The notes under the pieces are model-generated. The model saw only the letters and a list, made by a program, of their open reading frames with translations. It searched no databases and was not told the DNA's origin. Shown here piece after piece: positions 12,181 through 23,550 of a stretch of 64,000 bases of DNA (its first letter is position 1; each line of letters opens with the position of its first letter). The DNA is taken from assembly GCA_033439265.1 (NCBI GenBank), contig JAVTVX010000024.1, positions 9,159,001 to 9,223,000 on the forward strand, read 5' to 3'. Both the position numbers and the translations under genes were made by a program. This stretch comes from Dillenia suffruticosa (Eukaryota; Streptophyta; Magnoliopsida; Dilleniales; Dilleniaceae).

Positions 12181-13514
12181 ATGCGTCCCCGAGGATGACC
12201 AAGGCATACCACCAAGACCCTGCTCGAGGCTGCATCATCACCTCAAGCGCCTCAAGCCCCTCCTGCTAGAGAAGCACCTCCGCCTCCACCGCACCCCACA
12301 CTCCAGGAGATGATGGAGTAGTGGACGGCCCATCGAGACCAGATGAGAGCACCACCTGTACCGACGGTTGAGACTCTACCTGTACCCACAGCGGCACCAG
12401 CGCCCACTCCTACGCTGACAACTACGCCAGCTACTCGACAGATGACAAAGGTCTCCACTTTGCTAATAGAGGCTAAGGAGTCTAGGGTGTGAGTTAATAG
12501 AGGCTAAGGAGTCTAGGGTATGAGTCCTTCTCTGGGACCCACGACCCCGTTGTGGGCAGGAAGTGGCTCAAACGGATCAAAGAGGCTGTAGAGGACATAG
12601 GCGTTGAGGATAGACTCAAGCTGGTGATAACAGTCAGACTGCTAGAGGATGATGCCCATGACTGGAGGGACGGCATCAAGGATAGAGCAAATGAGTTGCT
12701 GATTTGGGGTGACTTTCTGAGGGAGTTTGATTCCCAGTATTACATGATGTTTGACCACGACATAAAGCGGCAAGAGTTCTTGGAGTTGAAGCAAAGGCAG
12801 AAGTCTATGTTAGAGTACGAGACTGAGTTCCGCAACTGGTGGCATTTTTCCCAGAGTTGGTGGCGACTGAGGAGACCAGGAGATTCAAATTTGAATATGG
12901 ACTAAATCTCGCCATCAGAAACCGGATGACAGTCTCTGAGGAGGATACATACGCTAGAGTTCTACAATAGGCACTGAGATCAGAGCAGAACATCAAAGAA
13001 CGGAATAAAATCCGCAACCAGCAAGACCAAAGGAAGAGGTCTGGATTTGGGTAGGGATAGAGCTTCAAGAGGAGCAGAGGTCGAGATTCATTTAGCGACA
13101 GCCCTAGAAGGGGCCCGGGTCCATACCTCATGGGCAATATGGGCAGCTATCAGCCCCGATGAGCAACCGGGAGGTAGCTTGGGCACTGTGCCATGGTTCG
13201 GAGGAGCACAGAGAAGGTACTGCCCGATTTGTAAAAAGGCACATCCAGGGCCATGCCGATTTTCCGGTGTTATCAGTGTGGAAAGGAGGGACACTTTAAA
13301 GACTGATGTTTTGATTTGCAAGCTGAGGGGTATAGTCATGCACTGGATCAGAGTTTTCCTTATGGCCCCAAGGGCAATTCAGCACCTTCTACGGCACCTC
13401 CTCATAGTACTGCAGGGAAGTTTTTCACTGGGAGTAACATGCCTGCTCCACTTCCTCGTCAGCAGCCCAGGACGCTGGCTAGACTATATGCTAAAACCGA
13501 CGAGGAGGCATAGG
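12181..13514 (+). pseudogene. gag of the nested gypsy element
   Basis: The frame opens at ATG 12,181 (M-R-P-R-G) but meets a stop at the sixth codon. A Pro/Ala-rich N-terminus follows. The retrotransposon gag domain is readable from about 12,552 (W-L-K-R-I-K-E ... D-D-A-H-D-W) to 12,900, with a frameshift near 12,830. The CCHC nucleocapsid knuckle C-Y-Q-C-G-K-E-G-H-F-K-D-x-C is present near 13,265-13,310, with a stop just before its last Cys. The C-terminal linker keeps L-Y-A-K-T-D-E-E-A to a stop near 13,513. The role in active relatives is to form the particle shell and bind RNA; this copy is dead. Confidence 0.85.
12465..12530 (+). repeat. Tandem duplication of about 32 bp in gypsy gag
   Basis: TAATAGAGGCTAAGGAGTCT followed by AGGGT-TGAGT is present twice in a row, differing at one base. 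The duplication is not a multiple of three and adds a frame disruption to gag. Confidence 0.85.
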
Positions 13515-13610
13515 CCAGTCCAAATATAGTAACAGGTGCTACCCCTACTCGTCACCCTGATGATGTACAAGAACTTTAAACTCTGATGTAATTTGGTGAA
13601 CTTTGAAAGA

Positions 13611-13612
<2 letters not shown>

Positions 13613-13656
<44 letters not shown>
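13613..13656. repeat. (AT)22 microsatellite
   Basis: A pure AT dinucleotide run between gag and the protease. It sits in about 170 bp of AT-rich sequence (about 13,565-13,733) that looks foreign to the gag-protease linker, since the coding-like sequence on both sides is GC-richer and continues across it. Confidence 0.95.
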
Positions 13657-13658
<2 letters not shown>

Positions 13659-13734
13659 ATTTTGAGGTTTTATCCTTAAGTAATTTTCAATTATTTTGAT
13701 AATATTGGGTTAATGGACTTTATAAATTTAGGTG

Positions 13735-15205
13735 ATAGGCACTATGATTATCTTCGGAAGAGACGCCCGTGTGTTGGTTGACACTGGGGCGAATAGTTCA
13801 TTTGTGAGCATGGACTTCGCTCACCACACTGACAAGGTTCTAGTACCATTGGATAAAACAATGTTAGTCATTACTCCCTTGGGGGATTAGATTGTTAAGA
13901 AAGAGGTGTACCGAGACTGCGAAGTCGAGGTGGAGAGTATAGTGTTAAAAGCAGATATGATTCCACTAGACATACGGGATTTCAATGCCATCCTAGGTAT
14001 GGATTAGTTACACTAGCATAGAGTTTCAGTGGACTGTTTTGCTAATACAGCCGAATTTCGGAGACCGGGGTGTCCTGTATTGGTTTTCCATAGAACCAGA
14101 CGGGTTCTCCTGAATTGTGTGATATCCACTTTGGAAGCCCATAGATTGATGAATAAGGGCTATACAGTATATCTGGCGTATGTTATGGACACCACAATAG
14201 AAGGACCAAGAATAAATGATGTCATAGTGGTATAGGAATTTCCTAATATATTCCCTGAGGAGCTACCCAGATTACCTCTAGTCTGGGAGTTTGATTTTGC
14301 CATTGATTTGGCACCAGACACTACACCTATCTCCATTCCACCATATAAAATGGCCCCAGCAGAGCTGAAAGAGCTAAAAGTCCAATTGCAAGAACTGTTG
14401 GATAAGGGCTTCATCAGACCAAGCACTTCATCTTGGGGAGCTCCTGTATTATTTGTCCGAAAGAAGGATGGCACTCTCAAACTATGCATCGATTATTGAC
14501 AGTTGAATCTAGTGACCATAAAAAATCGATACCCGTTACCTCGAATTGATGATTTGTTTGACCAGTTATAGAGGGCCCAGGTTTTTTCTAAGATCGACCT
14601 AAGATATCATCAGCTACGGTTCAGGGAAAGTGATATTCCCAAGATAGCCTTCAGGACTCGGAACGGTCACTTTGAGTTCTTGGTGATACCGTTTGGGCTG
14701 ACTAATGCCCCGACAGCTTTTATGGACCTGATAAACCGGGTATTCCACTCTTTTCTGGATAGATTTGTTATCATCTTCATCGACGATATTTTTTTTTGTA
14801 TTCGAGAAGTGATGAGAAGCATTCCCAGCACCTACGGGTTGTATTGCAGACAATCCGTGAGAAAGAGCTATATGCCAAATACTCCAAGTGTGAGTTTTGG
14901 CTGAGGGAGATTAACTTTCTGGGTCATGTGGTTTCTGCTGATGGGATCTTTGTGAACCCAAAGAAAGTTGAAGCTATTCTAAAATGGGAGCAACCACAGA
15001 CTATTACGGAGATGCGGACTTTCCTTGGATTGGCAGAATATTATCGGAGGTTTGTAGAGGGATTCTCCAAGATTGCCACTCCACTCTCCAACTTGACGCG
15101 AAAAGAGGTCAAGTTTGTTTGGGATGACTGCTATAAGGCGAGTTTTCAGGAGCTCAAACAGCGACTAACGTTAGCACCCATTCCCAGCACCTGCGACTTC
15201 ACGTA
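13735..15205 (+). pseudogene. Protease-reverse transcriptase of the nested gypsy element
   Basis: The aspartic protease motif V-D-T-G-A-N-S-S-F-V is at about 13,775-13,805. The reverse transcriptase runs from about 14,340 ([15 protein letters not shown]) to 15,200. It includes [22 protein letters not shown] and the active site F-I-D-D-I. The two active-site Asp residues are kept, but stops interrupt at about 14,498 and 14,569, and a frameshift near 14,800 follows the active site. It ends soon after [11 protein letters not shown] and the RNase H linker, where the element is cut off. It is the same strand and lineage as the gag before it. Confidence 0.9.
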
Positions 15206-15216
15206 ATTCTTTAATT

Positions 15217-16347
15217 GTGAAATTATTTTCAGAATCAGAAGAATCAGAACAATATGAATATGATGTAGAATTTATCTCATTATCTGAGAGTTCTTCATTT
15301 GCCATAAATGTTCTTCATTTTGCTCTTCATTACTTGAACTTGAGTCTTCATCACTCCATGCAGTCGGCGACTTTTTCTTTTTCTTCTCTTTTCTGTCCTT
15401 TTTGTATTTCTTTTCGTCCTTTTTGTACTTCTTTTCATCCTTTTTGAGAGAGGGGCAGTTAGCCTTCATGTGCCCCAGCTTTTTGCATTCAACACATCTA
15501 ATTTCTTCCTTCTTTTCTGGCTTTTTGAAGGACTTGTTTTTGTTCATCCTCCTCATCATGAACTTCCTGAATTTTCTTGCCAGAAGTGTTTCATCCTCTT
15601 TATCTTCTTCTTTTTTTGAGCTAGACATGCTTTCCTCATTGCCAGCTTTTAATGCTATTCTTTTGCCTCTTTCCTCTTTAGCAGACTCTTTCACGTTCAG
15701 TTTCATCTCATGGGTTATTAAAGATCCCACGAGCTCATCCATTGTTAGAGTCTCAAGATTTTTAGACTCCTCAATTGTAGTAACTTGGGCTCTCATGATT
15801 TTGGTAGATTTCTCAGAATTTTGTCCACCATATCTTCTTGAAGAATTCCTTTTCCAAGGAGTTTGAGGTCATTGGTTACTTTGTTAAATCTTGTGATCAT
15901 CTCACTGATTGTTTCTCCGACCTTCATTTTGAAAACTTCATACTCTTGCTTCAGTAGTTTGATCTTGCTCTTGCAAACTTAATCAGTCTCTTCATAGGTA
16001 GTTTCGAGTTTTTCCTAACTTTCCTTTGCTATTATGCATGATGAGAATCGATTATATTCGTTAACACTCAGTGCAAGGTGAAGAAGGTTGATGGCTTTAC
16101 AGTTGGCTTGATAAGATTTCTTCTGTTTCACAGTCATATTTTTCAATTTAACAGGCACACGAACTCCATCTATCTCTTCAGTGGGGAATTCAACTCCTTC
16201 TTCGATAATTTCCCATTCATTTAGGTTCTATGCAATAATGAACTTGCGCATCCTTTGCTTCTAATAACTGAAGTTGCTTCCATTGAAGAATGGTGCACGG
16301 TTTGTTGAGCAAGTTTCAACTGCTACGTTGTCTCCATTGATTGCCAT
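15217..16347 (-). pseudogene. gag of the Sirevirus element
   Basis: Start ATG at 16,347 (M-A-I-N-G-D-N-V), about 40 bases inside the primer site. The N-terminal half has the F-F-N-G-S-N-F start and G-E-T-I-S-E-M-I-T-R-F block of the copia gag family (UBN2). Stops occur early, for example after S-N-F-S-Y. The C-terminal half (15,796-15,272) is open and contains the CCHC knuckle C-V-E-C-K-K-L-G-H-M-K-A-N-C at about 15,510-15,465. It is followed by a very Lys-rich segment with a duplicated K-K-D-E-K-K-Y unit and an acidic tail. The frame ends at the junction with the truncated gypsy element, where the protease should follow. Confidence 0.88.
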
Positions 16348-16388
16348 TTGAATCTTTGGTGTTAAGCTGTTAAGTTTCTTGACAATTC

Positions 16389-16404
16389 AACCGATCTGAT
16401 ACCA
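16389..16404 (-). other. Primer binding site of the Sirevirus element
   Basis: On the minus strand the sequence two bases inside the 5' LTR reads TGGTATCAGATCGG, one base off the initiator-Met tRNA complement TGGTATCAGAGC in its core. Its position fixes the direction of the element. Confidence 0.88.
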
Positions 16405-16406
16405 AT

Positions 16407-18396
16407 TGTTATTCAACTAGAGGGGAGGGGTGAATAGTTGAATATGGACTATTTGAGACTTTTTCAAAATTTAAAACAAAATAGTAGTAAATGAAAATCA
16501 AGTATAAGAAAACACAGAGAATTTTTATAATGGTTCCACCAAACCCAATATACGTCCAGTCCCAGACTCCTCATGGATTTTTCACTAAATGTTTAGTTTA
16601 CAAACTTGATTACAGATTCAAATTCAACCTCATATAGTGTTACATCCGAACATCACAATTCAATCTTACTCAGACTGAATTTGACTTCTCTAGACTTAAG
16701 ACAGTGACACTCACTCTTTTGTCTTTGACACTCGAATTAATCTATGAAATAAATGTCAAGAATTGAGGCTTGCTTTTCTTAGATTTGACAGTGTGAGAAA
16801 ATTTTCTAGAATACTTAATACAGTTTCAAACTTTAAATACAGAGATGAAAGTATTCAATAGAGCTTTTAATTCAAGTCGTTGTGTCTCGTCCATTTCGTA
16901 AATCTCGTAACCCTCTCCATTTTCTACTTCCCAGTATTTATTGAGGCTTTGAATTAGATCCGTTTAGGGTTGGTGATGGTTGTTGCATCCAAACGTTGGA
17001 CATTTAATTTCCACCATTAAGGGTTCTGCTATTGTTCCTTCATTCGCACTAAATTTTTATTCCTTTTATTGGTGCCTCTTTTAACTAGGCCAATCAGAAC
17101 TTGTTTGCGTTGTATTTGAACGATAGCTTTGATAGAAAAGAAAATATTTTAGAAATCGAAAAAATAAGGAGTCCGTTAGATTCAAAATTGTTTCTCAAAT
17201 TTGATTTCTTATATACGTAGGTCGACAAGCTTGATGAGGATATCGACCTGAATTTGAACAATTTCTAGTGTATTTCTATATGAACAAGTCAACAAGATAC
17301 TATTTCAGGTCCACAAAGAACTGTGCTAAACAAAATTGGTGGACATGTGATTTCTAATTGGTTGATGTGTTCATATGTGTTGACAAGTTTTCAGTCATGT
17401 CGATGTGTAATATTTCAGACTTTGTGAAGAGTAGATCGACAAGTCATTTTAATGCATCGACATATTCCTGTTCAGACAACAAATTGGTCGACGTGTGTGA
17501 TTTAATTCGTTGATGTGTATATGTTGTGTCAACAAGTTGATAACAGGTCAACATGTGATTTAATGAACAAACAAGAATCAGGTCGATAGGTCTCTCAGCG
17601 TACATCGACATGCTATTGTGCAATTACAAATTGGTGGACCTAGATAGAAAAATTGATAGATGTGTTTTCTACAGGTCGACAACAATTTTGACAAGTCGAT
17701 GTGAATTTTTTAAAGACCTACATACACAGGTCGATATACGCCAATCTCAGGTTAACATGTTACTATATTGGTCGACATGTCTTAATAAATTGGTCTATAT
17801 GCTTTTGGCCTGGTCGACAAGGATCTTGATGTGTCGATGTGTGTATTTCAGAGTCAAGGACTAATAGGTTGATGTGCTAACTACTCAAGTTGATGTGTTC
17901 CTATTGAGAAGTCAAATTGGTCGACATAGTGTATAAAATTGGTGAACATGACACTGTTCAGGTTGATGTGTTACAAATTAGGTCAGATTGATATGTATGG
18001 AGAACAGGTTGATGTGTCACTATTTATAAATAGAATTGGTCGATGTGCTGAGATAAATTGGTCGATGTATCACTATTTCTATGTTTCGTGTCGACAAGAT
18101 TTGTGCTTAGGTTGATGTGTCGGAATGTCTGATCTATATAACATTCATTGTTCAGGTCGATGTATGTTTGTATAGGTCGAAGTGTTCAGACACTTGTTTA
18201 TATATGGAAAACATTTGGCTCAGGTTAACAAGAATATTAAACGGGTCGATGTGTGTGTGTATGAATGTCACAGGTCGATGTATTTTCTAATCAAGTCGAC
18301 CTGTACTGTAGACTTTTGAATTTTCTAACTGTTTTCTTATTTTTTTGAATTATTTTTCTTTTACTCTTTCATCATCAAAACTCTACTTGGTTAATA
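16407..18396 (-). repeat. Sirevirus 5' LTR
   Basis: It aligns with 1,415-3,401 along its whole length and carries the same GGTCGA-type motif arrays (17,215-18,305). Its outer end reads TA where the other LTR has CA, a single C-to-T change. The dense motif array probably lies upstream of the LTR transcription start, but no TATA box or start site is certain. Confidence 0.92.
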
Positions 18397-18401
18397 ATGT
18401 T

Positions 18402-19302
18402 CATGCCCTTAGAGATTGTAGGCATGCCAAAAGCATATGGCTAAATTTGACTCAAGGCATAGACAAGGTGAAGAACTTCTGGGAGGACAGTACCTTCGAT
18501 TGGTTAAGGAAGGGCACTGAACAAAAATACAACCTAAAGTTGGACAAGGAGGGCAGCACTTTCCTGATTACAGCTTGGAGCATTTGGAAGAGCAGCTACT
18601 GTTGGAGTCACTAAAGGAAGTTGGAACTGCCAATATCTGTTGTCAACAAAATTGTGAGTATGGCGAAGGGAACAATCAGCTATGACTGTAAGACCATTAG
18701 AAGGAAGGACACGGTGTATATCAGCTAGAGTAAACCCCCTAAGACGTGATTAAACTCAATGTGAATGGAGCTGTGATGCGAGATTCAGGGAAAGTAGCTG
18801 CTGGTGGAGTGTTTAGAAACAGCAGAGGGGAGTGGTTGTTGTGTTTTTGGCTCAATATGGGTATTGTGCAGCTAGACTTAGCTGAACTTTGGGGCTTGAA
18901 AGTGGGATTGTTGATAGCCAAAAGAGAGCAGTTAAGACCTCTGATGGTGGAGAGCGACACCATGTTAGTCGTTAATGCTATTAATGAGGTTGTTGGGAGA
19001 ATCATCCATGGAAAAGCATGATCCTTGACTGCAAAGATGCCATGAATGACCGGGAGTAGCAACGATTAGTCACATCTTCAGAGAAGCAAATCAAAGCACG
19101 GACAAGCTTGTGAAGCTGGGTTTCAGTGCCGGTCCTGGTGTTCACGTTACTGCCGGTCCTCTCGTTGAAGTGATGAAGTGTTTGTAGTGTATGATGTTAT
19201 CAGCTCTTCTTGGGCCACGAGGAAGCCTCTATCTTCCCAAACCCGGTGATCCTCCTTTGGGTGTGTTGTTGCTTGTTTCTTTCTCATTTCACCAAAAAAA
19301 AA
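18402..19302 (+). pseudogene. LINE C-terminus, right half: zf-RVT end and RNase H (RVT_3)
   Basis: Continues the LINE interrupted at 1,414. H-A-L-R-D-C completes the zinc motif at 18,402. The RNase H domain begins K-L-N-V-N-G-A-V near 18,745, where families normally have N-V-D-G; the first catalytic Asp is therefore Asn here. It keeps A-E-L-W and V-E-S-D-T. After a frameshift near 19,020 the last motif reads R-E-A-N-Q-S-T-D, and the frame ends at a stop at 19,187. A run of nine A (19,294-19,302) after a CTCATTTCACC context is a plausible LINE 3' tail. Target duplications of the LINE itself are not evident. Confidence 0.82.
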
Positions 19303-19689
19303 GAAACATCTTTGGACTTCCATTTTAGATCTTAATGAGTTTGAAATGGGTTGAAAAAGATACAGACCTTCAGCATCTTAGGCCATTGAGGTTACTTGAT
19401 TTGGGCCCTAACATGGGCCTGGGTTCTCGTCAGATTGGATCTGAACCCAGAACGTATTTATAGACCATTATTTTGGCCATTTTTGGGCTAGACCTTAGAC
19501 ACCCTTTAGGCCGTGATTTGGGCTTCCATTTGGCCTTGATTTGATGATGATGATGATGTTTGGCCTTGATTTGGGATTGAACCAAGATTCACCAATTTCA
19601 TTCTCTCATATCCAACAAGTATTGAATTAATGGTTGATTAGTCCTTCTCAAATTTGGTAAATAGAAATCTATGAATTCAAATTTGTTCG

Positions 19690-20870
19690 AAATATCTAGA
19701 GATTGATTAAAACCAGTCTTGTTGGTGGCGAGATGATGGTGAGATGACAATCAGCCTTCAAGTGATTGACTTCTTTGTGGCTTTGTAGTGTATACTCGGT
19801 GATGAACTTTCTATTGTAAGAGTCATAGGGGTAAAGTCTATCAGATTTTGTAGACTTTGCCCTTGCATCAACACTTCTTTGGTTGAGTGATTGCATTTGA
19901 GTTGTAGAATACTTTTTGTTTATCCATTATAATGGAGGAAGTCTTAAGCTTGTGGTCTTCTGAAAGGTAGTGGAGACAGTGGAAATTCTCTAGACTCCTC
20001 TTGTGCTTCTAGAGGAGCTGAGTCACTTTGGGATTGTTCTCCTTTTGTTCCTTTCTTTCTCAGAGTTCTAAGATATTTCCTTCATCCTTTTGTTCAGAAG
20101 TTGCTGGTGCTTCTCTCCTTTGCATCAATGTTTTCCTTCCTATTAGATTAAGAGAATTGTGTTGATTCTTGTGGAAAATACAAGAAACTTAGAGATTTTG
20201 TTGTTTTGTGCCTTTTTTTCCATTTGTATATGCAAAATAAAACTCGTTTTCTATAAATATCACATCTTTTGATTTTTATATTTAGTTAGACTTAGGAACA
20301 AATTATATATATATATATCCTTTTTAGAGTGACCCATATCTTAAGAACACATACTGTCTGCCTTTTTTATCTAATTTGTTCCTAGATTGGTCGGAACATA
20401 CATAAAACAAATACAACCAAACACTTTTAGGTGACTAAGGTTTGGTTTGCTATTTATGAGTAACTCCAATGGGAATTTACATTGAAGTATTCTAGAGGGC
20501 AATTGCTTAATCAGATGAGCGGCAATACTTTCTATATTGCTCCATCATTTTTCAGTATATTTGCTTAGAACATTATTGTTCTAACAATTTTTAAAATTTG
20601 CTAATTTTTTTTCAGAAATTCCATTTTGTTTTGAGGTACATGGCATGGTATTTAATGGATTATACCATCTTCTTCTAAGAATTTCTTAAAAGCATAGCTC
20701 ATAATTCCCATGTTATCTGTCTTGTGTGCCTTTATTTTTCCACCGTATTGTTTAGTGACATATCAATAAAAATTTTGAAATACCTCAAATGTATGTGCCC
20801 TAGACGTGATGATATAGACCAATGTGTGTTTGGTCTTGTGGTGAATAATTGATATGAGATATTTTTTGCA
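19690..20870 (-). pseudogene. Copia pol remnant (integrase core to linker)
   Basis: On the minus strand a heavily broken integrase can be followed from about 20,830: F-Y-x-Y-V-T-K-Q-Y-G, then K-T-D-N-M-G, F-L-E-E-D-G-I-I-H and P-Q-N-K. L-P-S-R-I-L-Q-C-K-F-P-L-E-L-L follows near 20,490, and a linker ending in Y-P-Y-D-S-Y-N-R-K-F near 19,800. The order matches the copia integrase and the integrase-RT linker. No LTRs, RT or gag belong to it. It differs from the Sirevirus in the same window. Confidence 0.65.
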
Positions 20871-23545
20871 TTTAAATATATAAAAATAATAAATAGTTTT
20901 TGATTTCATATTTCTTACACTTAAAAAATAAATAATCAATAATAAATTTTATTTATATAAAACATGCATATAAATAAAGACAACAACAACAGTGAAAAAA
21001 TAAAATAAAAAACTGTTGTGAATCCTAAATTAATTTACATGTTATCAAATTTTCTTGATTTTAATAAAAAAATTAAATATACAATGGTAAAAATGCTTCA
21101 CTATAGATATAATGGAATTATAAATGTCCTATTTTGCACACTATCACCACATAAATTTTCAAAATAAACAAAAATCAATTTTTTAATAATAAAGTGCAAA
21201 TAAAAATAAAATTTTCACCAAAAAAAGGTGGTTCGCTTTGAGGCACAATTTTGTACAAATTGCTATTTTCAGTCGACTAATATTACTGAAGCAAAAAATC
21301 TCCAAGTCGTCTCCCTTTCGACTGCCGATTAAACCCATATAGATGAACCAAAAAACTTTTTCAATTCGGTGTGTAAACTCAAAGCGAAGAAACCCACAAC
21401 AAATCTCTCTCATTTTGAGAAAATCATCAAGAGGAATCACAATCTCTTGTAAATATTAGGAAAAAGGGTAGAGAGTTAATGCGAGATTTTTGTCTTATAT
21501 ATCTACACCAGAAGAAATTACAGAATAGTTAGAAATATTCATATCTTTATGAAGAAACCAAAGAAGGCAACACCGATCAAAAGAGCAAATTTTTTAATAA
21601 ATTTTCTTTATTATTTTAATTAAATATATGTTTTATCATTAATATCTGCTCAATTTATTGTTTTCATTGTCAAAATTTTTGAACAAATTAGGTATATTTA
21701 AATTTTTAAAGCCAATATTACAGTTTTCACATATTTGCTTAGTCTTGTGGTTTGCTTGATTTTTCTCTCCCTTCTTTCACGTTTCCAGGCATAGAATATG
21801 GGAGTACATGATAGGGGTTCAGAGTCAAAGGACATTAGATTCTCTCTTTTTATATTTTTAGACCATAGTGTTGTTATGATATGATGTTATGAAGTTCTCA
21901 CTTATACATGTTTATATCGTTCGTACGTGGTTGATGCCTTCATGTCTATGTTTCAAGTCATGTGATAATAAGTTAGTCTTTATGTTCTCATACTTGTAAA
22001 TTTTCAAGAAAAGTATAAAGTTTTTAAAAGATGAAAACCATGTATTCACAACTCATATAAAGACAACTCTGAGCTAAGATTTGGTGGCTCTAGATGTTGC
22101 CACCTTATGTTTATGATCCCGTTTCAAAAAAGTTTATATTAATATTCTAAAGATATACGTGTGTTCACCCTCATGTTAAGTGGGGCCATGTTGGCCATAT
22201 ATTTAGTAAGCTCACACTATGATTGAATAGTCTCACAACATCTTGTTTCATTGTTGTTTTGTTGTGCGGTCAGAGGGGTCATCTTATGCCAGATAGTCTT
22301 GTTGTTGATATTATACAAATGTTTTATCTTGGTTTATAAGGTTTACAGAAATGCCTACACTGGTTTTGTTAGTTATTATTTGGGAGAAATTTTATTTGAT
22401 TTTCCATCAAAATGCAGTTAAAGTAAAAGTCTCAAACTTCTACAAATTTTCATTCCGTGTGTTTTCAAACATGTGAAGAGCACCAGCTTTAGCTGCCATC
22501 ATGAGTGTTGCTTGTTTTTAATGTTGATTTAGTTTCGTATTAATATTTTATCCCTTTTTATAAGAGGAGGCAACATTCGAATACAGGGTCATCATCATCT
22601 TTAAATTTGCACTAAAACATTAAACCCCATTTCGATTTAATGCCTAATTCAACTCAAATCCATCAAAAAACTCATCTGAGTATTCTTTGAATGCTGGGAA
22701 AATGATGACTTATTTGATTAAAAATTACATGTTCTTTCCTTGCTAAAAACTTTTTGAGAAAAATCATATGTTTCATCCTATTAACACATGAAAATCCTCA
22801 CCCCTATTGCTTAAGCCCTAGAAATGAAACAAATTGCTAAAACAACAGAGTTGATGATGCTTTCAAATTCAAAATAAAGAAACTGGCCTATCATCATGTT
22901 TAAAGGACAAAAAGAAGGTGGGTTTGAGCTTGAAGTCGGGTTTAACGGTTGTGGTGGCCTAAATTTATGGCGAAACCAAAAAAAAAAAAGGTTAGTGATT
23001 CAAAATTGGAGTTAATTTAGGGCATCAAGTGGAGTTAATTGAACATCAATTTTGAGGGATTGGACATTATCAGCACGAAGAGAGCTCAAGGAAGGTGGTA
23101 ATGGTAGATTCTTTCAACTTTGTGGTAATTGATGGTTGAAAGATGAGTTTGAAGATTAGGAAATGGTTTCATTACGATTAAACGATGAGTTTTACAAGAA
23201 AAAGAGGGGATTCGAAGACACAGGTAATCCACGGAGAGAAAAGGCTTTGAGTTTTAGAGGTTAAGAAAGAAAGAAAATTTGCATGTTGTGCATGCGCATA
23301 AAGAGAGTATGTTTATGAGTTTCAAATAGCCTAGAGACCGTATGTTTGTAATACAACTTTTCTCCTTATTATAGAAAAATTCTAAAATTGCCCCTTGTCA
23401 TGCCAAAGGCAAATGACTTCCCAAGTGGCAGCCCCAACAGATTTGGCGGTGAACTAATTTAGCCAACATTGACAACTCAAGGAACACATTATAAATGTTC
23501 AGATGCAATTTGCCAATACGTAAAAGTTTGAAGCCATTTTGTAAA
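20871..23545. other. AT-rich spacer without recognised genes
   Basis: No frame in this stretch shows a family motif I recognise. The longest minus-strand frame (21,183-21,440) is short and has no support. It contains many A/T homopolymers and a few GC-richer islands near 22,900-23,340. The Athila element at 23,551 is inserted in its right end; 36,292 onward is the other side of the same site. Confidence 0.5.
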
Positions 23546-23550
23546 TTTCC

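Larger units (their letters stand above)
9019..15205 (+). mobile_element. 3'-truncated Ty3/gypsy chromovirus (Tekay/Del type) nested in the Sirevirus pol
   Basis: A plus-strand element inserted in the Sirevirus protease-integrase linker. It has a 5' LTR, primer site, gag, protease and reverse transcriptase, then stops at about 15,205, just after the RT connection to RNase H. RNase H, integrase, chromodomain and 3' LTR are missing. Sirevirus gag sequence resumes immediately in the opposite strand, and the Sirevirus segment expected between its gag tail and the integrase linker is also absent. One deletion that removed both explains the junction. The 5-bp flank at 9,014-9,018 (TCATG) cannot be matched because the right end is lost. 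The lineage call rests on the long LTR, its style and the PR-RT sequence. Confidence 0.85.
1415..18396 (-). mobile_element. Ty1/copia Sirevirus-type LTR retrotransposon with envelope-like ORF
   Basis: A minus-strand element of about 17 kb, including a nested gypsy insertion. Order from right to left: 5' LTR (18,396-16,407), primer site, gag, [gypsy insertion], integrase, RT, RNase H, spacer, envelope-like ORF, polypurine tract, 3' LTR (3,401-1,415). The flanks are CTGCT at 1,410-1,414 and ATGTT at 18,397-18,401, a decayed 5-bp target duplication. Removing the element joins the two halves of a LINE zinc motif in frame, which independently confirms both ends. The two LTRs differ at roughly one base in eight in the stretch I compared, so the insertion is old. 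The integrase-RT order places it in Ty1/copia; the third ORF and the LTR and tract type point to the Sirevirus lineage. Confidence 0.9.

Noticed and set aside
15402-15866. 154-codon plus-strand ORF, Phe/Ser-rich
   Set aside because: Shadow of the Lys-rich Sirevirus gag on the other strand, which has a clear CCHC knuckle.
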